This document shows positions 59,801-64,000 of a stretch of 64,000 bases of DNA, piece by piece. The DNA is taken from contig JAJQFI010000024.1 of assembly GCA_021201235.1 (NCBI GenBank), positions 202,657 through 266,656 on the forward strand. The letters are read 5' to 3'. This stretch comes from Oscillospiraceae bacterium (GTDB taxonomy: Bacteria > Bacillota > Clostridia > Oscillospirales > Ruminococcaceae). The stretch's first letter is position 1; the number at the start of each line of letters is the position of its first letter. Below the pieces are notes generated by a model. It worked only from the letters and a program-made list of their open reading frames with translations. It ran no database searches and had not been told where the DNA came from. A program made the translations under genes and the position numbers.

Positions 59801-61993
59801 ACTGCTTCCACCTGTTCCGTACTGTTCTTTTATGTACGTCGCTTTCTCAGCATCCTTATGGTCTGCGATGAAATAGGCATAGGTCGAAAGTCTCCCGTCA
59901 CTGAACACGCTACCGCTTGCCAAATAGGAATCAATTTCGTCCTGAGTTATGAAATAGCGGTGTTCCTGCCACGAGAAATCTTCTCTTGCCTGAAAAGGCA
60001 TTACTTCTTTTGCAAACTGCTTGAACTGTTCCGAAACCTTGTCCGGCTTATAGTAGTGAAAGCGCATTATCTCAGGGTCTTCTGAATATGCGATTGCCAG
60101 TCCCTCAAGCCTGTCATTTAGGTCAGTGAGAAATTCCGTTTGTTCTAAGAGCTTTGAAATCCGTTCTTTAGCATCTGGAAAGCTACCATCGAATATTGAC
60201 GGGTCATCAAATACTAACTCAGCGACACCGTCCGCAAGGTCACTTTTCATAAATACAAGTGCCTCTGCGTGCTCTGCTAAAGCATTCTGTCTGGCGGCAT
60301 CCAAAACAACCTGCGGAGCGTATTCTCCCTGTTCGAGTAACTGCTGAATCCTACCGCTTAAATCTTCCCACGAGAGAAAAGCCTTATCCAAAATATTGTC
60401 TTGAACAGTATATCCGAATGCTATCTGCATTCCGAGTTCATCCCACCAGACTGAGTATTCCTGTCCGCCAATCTCAATACCTCTGCCACCGGTTCCGTAT
60501 TCCCGCTTCACAAACTCCATATATTCTTCCGGCGTTTTCTCAGCCATGAAGTTATATATAAGCCTGAGATGTCCACGGTCTCGGTTACTGCCTTGCCTAA
60601 GTACCTCATCAACCGCGTCAGATGAAATCGCTATTTCTCCCGCATACCGAGCCGCTTGTCGTTCCTCAATAGCTCGTTTCTGCTGATTCGCCGTCGGAAA
60701 TTCGGGTAAAGACAAAGCAGAGGCTATTTCTTCCTCTGCTTCACTCAAATCCTGTTCTGTTGTTTCAGCGGTTAGTTGTACACCAATTCCGTCAATACGG
60801 TCTCCTCTGCCATCGCCGTCAGATTGTTCATGTGTGCTACCCATGCTAACTGATCTTCCGATTTGTCGGGTGCCGGGTACTTCTGAAGTAACTTCTGCAT
60901 TAAGTTCTCCATCATCTCCTGAGCCGATGTCTCTATCTCCATGAGGTGCCGGTTCAGTTTTCCCGTCAGTGTCATGCTCTGGTACCAGTTCGGGTGATTC
61001 TCCCGTAGATATGTCTTCCGAAGCATCCCGTACTTTCCGATTACTACCGGTTCTTCTTCTGTCACCTTGAGGTTCGGGAACAGGTAGTCCCCTTTCCGAT
61101 GATAGCTCATTTCCATGTTCGTGTCCTCCTTCAATTTGAACGGTCTGTCCTTGGTTTGCGCTTTCTTGCTTTAAATCCTTAAAGCTTGCATCTTTATTAT
61201 ACAATCTTTCAGCGGAATTTGCAAGCTGTTCAGATAATTTTTCTCTCTGAATCGCTCGCATTGTCGCTCCAATGTCTCGGAGCACCGGCTCACAGAGAGA
61301 ACTTGTTGCATTTCCGAGAAAACTCAGTACGGAAAGTTTATTGTATTCCGTAATCCCGATAAAGTCTTCTTCATTAAGATATTCCATCGGGTCAAGCCCA
61401 CAACGACGGGCAAGAGTGTAAAAGATGCTGTTTGTAAGAAGCTTCTTGTAGTCCGTTCTGATTGTTTCTTCATCCAAACCATCTAAAAAAGTGCCCTCAA
61501 GCTCGTTAGAAAGTCCATATATGGATTCTTCCAAGTTTTCTTCTGCCTGAGATTTTGCTATTGCAAGAAGCGCATCCTTGATTGCGCCTTGGTCTTTTTC
61601 CTCAAGCCCATACGCATCAGTCAGGTGTGTAAGCAAGTCATTTTGTGATTCGGGTGTCAGTTGCCATATGAATAGGTCTCTGCCACCGGGTACGGGATGA
61701 GTGTCGGTAATATCGAAGACATAACGAAGTCTTTCTTTTGGACCGGTGTTATCAAGGAGTGCAATACCTTTCGCTTCCCTATTGACCCACCGAAGCATTT
61801 TATCGTTCCACAGCTCTAACTCAGCACACGCTACCGCATTCGGTCTTTGTGCATGAATCAGGAGACTGTCCTGAAACGAGTAGCGATAAACCCTTGACGC
61901 AGTGTCAAGGTATCCCATCCAGTCTTTAGGCGAACGGCTTATTTCCTGTGCGTGCACCTCAGCCAACGCCCGGATGTCATGTATTTTAGCCAT
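53873..61993 (-). CDS. Giant DNA methylase / SNF2-type helicase fusion
   Basis: At 2706 residues this is the largest gene of the element. The N-terminal part is ArdC-like (YLDTASRVYRYSFQDSLLIH). A disordered Gly/Asp/Glu/Arg-rich linker spans about 285-410 and hides a second gene. An N6-adenine methylase domain lies near 1170-1330, with motif I VLEPSCGVGNFM and a GNVPFGDY motif IV. The helicase has Walker A LLAHCVGAGKTFQM (about 1868), DESH (about 2029) and motif VI QQEGRILCQEN (about 2363); in relatives I recall the last reads GRILRQGN, so the arginine finger appears replaced by Cys. The tail is a coiled coil. AGGAGG precedes the ATG. It probably protects or processes transferred DNA. Confidence 0.92.
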   Translation of the reverse strand: MAKIHDIRALAEVHAQEISRSPKDWMGYLDTASRVYRYSFQDSLLIHAQRPNAVACAELELWNDKMLRWVNREAKGIALLDNTGPKERLRYVFDITDTHPVPGGRDLFIWQLTPESQNDLLTHLTDAYGLEEKDQGAIKDALLAIAKSQAEENLEESIYGLSNELEGTFLDGLDEETIRTDYKKLLTNSIFYTLARRCGLDPMEYLNEEDFIGITEYNKLSVLSFLGNATSSLCEPVLRDIGATMRAIQREKLSEQLANSAERLYNKDASFKDLKQESANQGQTVQIEGGHEHGNELSSERGLPVPEPQGDRRRTGSNRKVRDASEDISTGESPELVPEHDTDGKTEPAPHGDRDIGSGDDGELNAEVTSEVPGTRQIGRSVSMGSTHEQSDGDGRGDRIDGIGVQLTAETTEQDLSEAEEEIASALSLPEFPTANQQKRAIEERQAARYAGEIAISSDAVDEVLRQGSNRDRGHLRLIYNFMAEKTPEEYMEFVKREYGTGGRGIEIGGQEYSVWWDELGMQIAFGYTVQDNILDKAFLSWEDLSGRIQQLLEQGEYAPQVVLDAARQNALAEHAEALVFMKSDLADGVAELVFDDPSIFDGSFPDAKERISKLLEQTEFLTDLNDRLEGLAIAYSEDPEIMRFHYYKPDKVSEQFKQFAKEVMPFQAREDFSWQEHRYFITQDEIDSYLASGSVFSDGRLSTYAYFIADHKDAEKATYIKEQYGTGGSSHALAGADDSYADYSAKGLTLERGSITDPYTSTFLTWSKMAQRIDHLIETDRFLKPSDYSRMPEFERDQMATKVLSFYLRLPDEISRPFTRDFLNESARKELPEILADTERAENLLAEMDSALAALPLDLESYEDHARLLSELHQYVDGTFTIFPERKYEVEFTPIAGIQTNLFDVLSTNEQLSLDIPENKTTEVGEPEIVARYTSSVYTQDGYVEDIAILKNPDGKFYNHYGFNEELGTGTAGAGPFDTFEDARQTMLAVHPDAEEVKVQQIETEPVLPIDAIIHIDGREFRIDSVDDTRGVVSLQDMTMAKEARYPVFRNEPVDFVRSLFKEEEPQHTVQESATLDPINFHITDDDLGAGGPKTKFRANIDAIKLLKELESDNRLATPEEQEVLSRFVGWGGISQAFDEHNEAWSSEYAEVKELLTPEEYREARASTLNAFYTSPTVIKAMYSALENMGLRSGNVLEPSCGVGNFMELVPESMDGLKMYGVELDSISGRIAGQLYQKNKIAVQGFETMDFPESFFDCTIGNVPFGDYKLNDPKYDRHNFLIHDYFIAKSLDLVRPGGVVAVITSSGTMDKQNESVRRYLANRADLLGAIRLPNNAFQRNANTGVVADILFFQKRDRAALEEPDWVHLGQTQEGYTVNSYFAQHPEMVLGEFSTESTQYGKQETTVKPIEGAVLSEQLQEAISHIHGTIAEHELNDSEFEDVDTSIPADPSVKNFSFANVDGQVYYRENSRMNLLELPKATSERVLGMIEIRNTTQELLSMQMEDCSDLELSTMQDKLNRQYDNFTAQYGLLSSSANRKAFSQDSSYCLLASLEIVDEEGNLQRKADIFSKRTIRRPTPVTSVDTASEALAVSIGEKAKVDLPFMAQLCGKTEDEVKEELAGVIFENPLTSQWETSDEYLSGNVREKLSVARQFAETYPEYSVNVAYLERVQPKDLEASDIEVRLGATWIKPEYIQQFMVETFHTPWRLARNTIGVHYAAVNGTWEITGKTQDYWNPLVNSTYGTTRANAYRLLEDALNLKDTKIYDTVEDPDGKERRVINKSETMLAQQKQEQIKAEFKEWIFQDIDRREDLVKTYNTLFNSIRPCEYDGSHIQFGGMTPEISLMQHQKDAVAHVLYGGNTLLAHCVGAGKTFQMIAAGMESKRLGLSQKSLYVVPNHLTEQWGSDFLRLYPGANVLVATKKDFEPANRKKFCSRIATGNYDAVIIGHSQFERIPLSRERQVATIEKQIDDITVAIEMAKREDGTRTTVKQMEKTRRSLETKLEKLNNQTRKDDVVTFEQLGVDRLFVDESHNYKNLFLYTKMRNVAGISQTDAQKSSDMFMKCQYLDEITGGRGVTFATGTPVSNSMVELYTIMRYLQYDTLQKMGMGHFDSWAASFGETVTAIELAPEGTGYRAKTRFAKFYNLPELISLFKECADVQTADMLKLPVPEAEYVNVALKPSEIQKEMVSSFAERAEEVRSGSVDSRVDNMLKITNDGRKCALDQRLISDMLPDDPNSKVNCCVENAFTIWKDTVEDHSTQLIFCDLSTPKADGSFNVYDDVREKLVAKGIPKDEIAFIHEAATETKKAELFAKVRSGQVRILLGSTAKLGAGTNIQDRLIALHHLDCPWKPSDLEQQEGRILCQENRNSKVKIFRYVTEGTFDAYMWQLLENKQKFISQIMTSKSPVRSAEDVDDTALSYAEIKALATGNPHIKEKMDLDIQVSKLKLLKSSHTSQIYRLESDIAKRYPKEIAATKERIAGLKSDLEVAKPILEQDKDHFQMVIGGKTFTDKKEAGVAITAACAGLKAVNTTGQIGEYQGFTMTANFDMLNQKHMLTLKRQCSYTIEVGKDALGNIQRINNAIAGIEKKLPEAEAKLENLQNQLATAKEEVLKPFPQAQELEEKSARLAELNSMLNMDSKVSNDVIGLDEEDQSEKEAADKPRTAPTFGEKPSVLDRLHEKQSSQAEKAKPQQAKKKSHEQEI
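60772..61116 (-). CDS. tnpV: TnpV-family protein nested out of frame in the giant gene
   Basis: This 114-residue reading frame lies wholly inside the 2706-codon gene, same strand, different frame. I judge it real for two reasons. First, ATG 61114-61116 has a perfect AAGGAGG 8 bases upstream. Second, the product matches the TnpV family along its length: MEMSYHRKGDYLFPNLKV, VVIGKYGMLRKTYLRENHPN, WYQSMTLTGKLNRHLMEIET, DQLAWVAHMNNLTAMAEETV and a final LTELVYN. The host frame over this stretch is a low-complexity linker (residues about 292-407), which would tolerate a second code. TnpV function is unknown. Confidence 0.8.
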   Translation of the reverse strand: MEMSYHRKGDYLFPNLKVTEEEPVVIGKYGMLRKTYLRENHPNWYQSMTLTGKLNRHLMEIETSAQEMMENLMQKLLQKYPAPDKSEDQLAWVAHMNNLTAMAEETVLTELVYN

Positions 61994-62018
61994 AAAGCCT
62001 CCTATCTTTCTTTATACA

Positions 62019-62042
62019 GAATGGCGGATTGCTCCGCCATTC
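62019..62042 (-). other. Intergenic hairpin between topB and the giant gene
   Basis: GAATGGCGGA (62019-62028) pairs perfectly with TCCGCCATTC (62033-62042) around a four-base loop. No T run follows on the minus strand, so it is more likely an mRNA processing or stability element, or a weak partial terminator, than a full stop. Confidence 0.55.
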
Positions 62043-62054
62043 ATAAACACTGTT

Positions 62055-64000
62055 CTATTTGCCTTCCCGCTTCGGAAAGACAAGATTGAAAACGATACGC
62101 CCGTCGCTTGCCGTCATACAAAGGTCTGCTTCAAACGTAGTACCCTTCTTTTCGGAGTACAAATCCTTGATATGTGTCCTACCGTTATTCAAAAGCTCCG
62201 ACGCCATTTTGCGGTCTACTTTCTTTCTCATACCGGCAAGGTAACGGTTGTCCTTCCAGAGTGCGAATCGACAGGACTTATCCGAACAGTAGAAGTTCGT
62301 CTTGCTCTCATAAACCGGTTTACCACAAACGGGACAATCGCCGACGGAAACTCGCTCATCAAACCTGTTTCTCTCCTTGTCGGGAATCAGCTCACAGTCG
62401 CTGAGCATGGCTGATAATAGGTCTGTGATGCCTTGAATAAACGCTTCCGGCGACAGTTCTCCTCGCTCAATCATGAGTAGCTTGTTCTCCCACTCGGCAG
62501 TCATGCTTGCGGATTTGAGGTAGTCAGGCAGTAACCCGATAAGCTCCATGCCGTCCTTTGTGGGCAGGATTTGTCTGCCCTTTCTTACAGCATAACCGGA
62601 ATGCACAAGCTTTTCAATAATACTTGCTCTTGTCGCCGGTGTGCCGAGACCTTTCTTTTCTGTATCCGCTTCAAACTCCTTGTTTCCCGCCGTCTCCATT
62701 GCAGAAAGCAGAGTGTCTTCACTGTACGGCTTCGGAGGCGAAGTGAAGTGCTGCGTCTTTTCGGCAGTTACATTCGGAAGCATATCTCCCTCGGTAACAA
62801 AAGCCTTAATCTCAGCATCGTCCTGCTTCTCTGTGTTATCTCGAAGCACATTCTCTACAGCTTTAAAGCCTTCCTCTACCGTCTTCTTGCCTTTTGCCTT
62901 GAAGATATGTCCCTCACAGGTAACTTCAATCTGCGTTTCTTCGTAAACATACTCAGATGACACCGCCTGTGCCAAGCGAATTGTCACTAACGAGAGGATA
63001 TTTCTCTGGCGCTCATTCAGCTCGCTGAGATTAGCTTTTGCGGCTTCTTTTGTCGGGAGCAATGCATGATGGTCTGTTACTTTTGAGTTATTGACAAGCC
63101 TTCTGACATTATCCCCGACGGGTATTCCATTCAAAGCAGGAGTAATCTTTGCGAGATCTGAAAGAATGTCTTTTACCGTTTCTTCCATGTCCTCAGTTAT
63201 ATGCTGGCTGTCGGTTCTCGGATAAGTTACGAGCTTCTTTTCGTAGAGTTCCTGCAAGGCATCTAATGTCTCCTGCGCCGTGTAACCATAGTAACGGTTT
63301 GCTTCTCTTTGAAGTGTAGTCAGGTCATAGAGCTTCGGCGGTGCCGTCTGCTTTCTTGCCTTTCTTACGCTTGTCACTTCGGCATACTGTCCCTGACAAA
63401 GATTTGCTAAGTTTGTCGCTTCTTCTTCCGATTCAAAATCTTCCGATGTAACCGTCAAGCCTCTAATTGAAATGGAGACTTTATAGAACGGTGTCTTCTT
63501 AAAACCGTCTATCTTCTCCTGACGGTCTACCAAAAGTGCAAGTGTCGGTGTCTGAACCCGACCTACAATGAGTCGTTTGAAGTATACCGTTGTATAGGCT
63601 CTTGTGGCGTTCATACCGACAAGCCAGTCAGCCTTTGCCCTGCACTCAGCACTCTGATACAGGTTCTCATATTCCCTGCCTTCTCTTAAGTTTGCAAAGC
63701 CGTCCTTGATTGCACTGTCTTCCATACTGGAAATCCAGAGTCTCTTGATAGGAGCGTGACTTCCTGACAATAGATATACTCTACGGAAGATTGATTCACC
63801 TTCCCTTCCTGCATCGCAAGCGTTGACCACATACTCTACGTCTGCTCGGTTTAACAGTCCTGATATAAACTCAAACTGTTCTTTCTTCTGCGGAGAAACC
63901 GCCATCTTCCACTGACTTGGAATTATGGGAAGGTCGCTAAAGTTCCACTTCTCATAATTTTCGTCATAGGCGTTCGGTTCTATGTACTCAGCCAGATGTC
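62055..64000 (-). CDS. topB: DNA topoisomerase III (partial, N terminus off the window)
   Basis: Type IA topoisomerases relax and decatenate DNA; element-borne TopB copies accompany Tn1549-like transfer genes. The frame is open to the window edge (HLAEYIEPNAYDENYEKWNF before the internal Met at 63905), so the N-terminal toprim start is missing. Present are the toprim DAGREGESIFRRVY, VGRVQTPTLALLVDRQEKID, the catalytic Tyr in LVTYPRTDSQHITEDM and TPATRASIIEKLVHSGYAVR. The C terminus has a zinc finger (CPVCGKPVYESKTNFYCSD, then CRFALWKDNRYLAG). It is upstream of the giant gene in the same operon. Confidence 0.95.
   Translation of the reverse strand, partial: HLAEYIEPNAYDENYEKWNFSDLPIIPSQWKMAVSPQKKEQFEFISGLLNRADVEYVVNACDAGREGESIFRRVYLLSGSHAPIKRLWISSMEDSAIKDGFANLREGREYENLYQSAECRAKADWLVGMNATRAYTTVYFKRLIVGRVQTPTLALLVDRQEKIDGFKKTPFYKVSISIRGLTVTSEDFESEEEATNLANLCQGQYAEVTSVRKARKQTAPPKLYDLTTLQREANRYYGYTAQETLDALQELYEKKLVTYPRTDSQHITEDMEETVKDILSDLAKITPALNGIPVGDNVRRLVNNSKVTDHHALLPTKEAAKANLSELNERQRNILSLVTIRLAQAVSSEYVYEETQIEVTCEGHIFKAKGKKTVEEGFKAVENVLRDNTEKQDDAEIKAFVTEGDMLPNVTAEKTQHFTSPPKPYSEDTLLSAMETAGNKEFEADTEKKGLGTPATRASIIEKLVHSGYAVRKGRQILPTKDGMELIGLLPDYLKSASMTAEWENKLLMIERGELSPEAFIQGITDLLSAMLSDCELIPDKERNRFDERVSVGDCPVCGKPVYESKTNFYCSDKSCRFALWKDNRYLAGMRKKVDRKMASELLNNGRTHIKDLYSEKKGTTFEADLCMTASDGRIVFNLVFPKREGK

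Larger units (their letters stand above)
38378..64000. mobile_element. Tn1549-like integrative conjugative element, one flank
   Basis: Large serine recombinases at the edge, DUF6870, MobC, relaxase, TnpV, TTRAP, YodL, ArdC-like and giant methylase/helicase proteins and topoisomerase III together mark a Tn1549-like conjugative element of gut Clostridia. The left limit is placed just beyond the last recombinase gene by convention; no terminal repeat is visible. The element continues past the right edge, where transfer genes (VirB4, VirD4) would be expected. Confidence 0.8.

Noticed and set aside
1..64000. CRISPR arrays
   Set aside because: No regularly spaced direct repeats and no cas-like genes were seen on either strand.

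Overview
The window looks like a chromosome segment of a spore-forming Gram-positive anaerobe of the Clostridia, probably Oscillospirales (Ruminococcaceae-like). The grounds are spoIIID, the LepA, S6-SSB-S18 and PlsY proteins, strong AGGAGG ribosome sites, TTGACA/TATAAT promoters with a TRTGn extension, and mobile elements of the kind common in gut Clostridia. The species is inferred; no rRNA is present.

Bases 1-16700 are ordinary chromosome: a 41-residue small protein with its own strong promoter, spoIIID, gap, a two-component system (sensor kinase plus OmpR-type regulator, with tandem repeats at its own promoter), plsY with a UgtP/MGDG-type glycosyltransferase and an M42 aminopeptidase, the rpsF-ssb-rpsR operon, a zinc-ribbon/DUF2628 membrane protein, lepA, a membrane protein read from a TTG start, a truncated FtsX-type ABC permease, a divergent pair of unknown small genes, and tRNA-Ser(CGA).

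Bases 16700 to about 24320 are an integrative mobilizable element beside tRNA-Ser: tyrosine integrase, excisionase, a candidate structured RNA, two divergent arms that each carry an ImmA/IrrE metallopeptidase around an XRE repressor and an operator-rich double promoter, tag and YolD cargo, a candidate oriT, mobC and a frameshifted relaxase.

Bases 24500-36130 are a surface-glycan locus on the minus strand, read from glf down to a chimeric aldolase ORF. It includes CMP-sialate-type cytidylyltransferase, MptE-like/DUF115, GT52 and two Wzy-type genes. Five of its genes are interrupted (flippase, one wzy, GT52, acetyltransferase, aldolase). Four interruptions lie at A6, G6 or G7 runs, which suggests either contingency (phase-variable) loci or local decay. 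An AbiE-type toxin-antitoxin operon follows at 36586-38378.

Bases 38378-64000 are one flank of a Tn1549-like integrative conjugative element: three large serine recombinases plus a degenerate fourth, DUF6870, a candidate oriT, MobC and relaxase, a GNAT toxin-antitoxin-like pair, a DUF4209 protein with a HEPN-type RNxxxH motif, then a coupled series (topB, a 2706-residue methylase/helicase protein, an ArdC/M78/nucleotidyltransferase fusion, TTRAP, YodL). A complete TnpV gene with its own Shine-Dalgarno is nested out of frame inside the 2706-codon gene. The element runs off the right edge.
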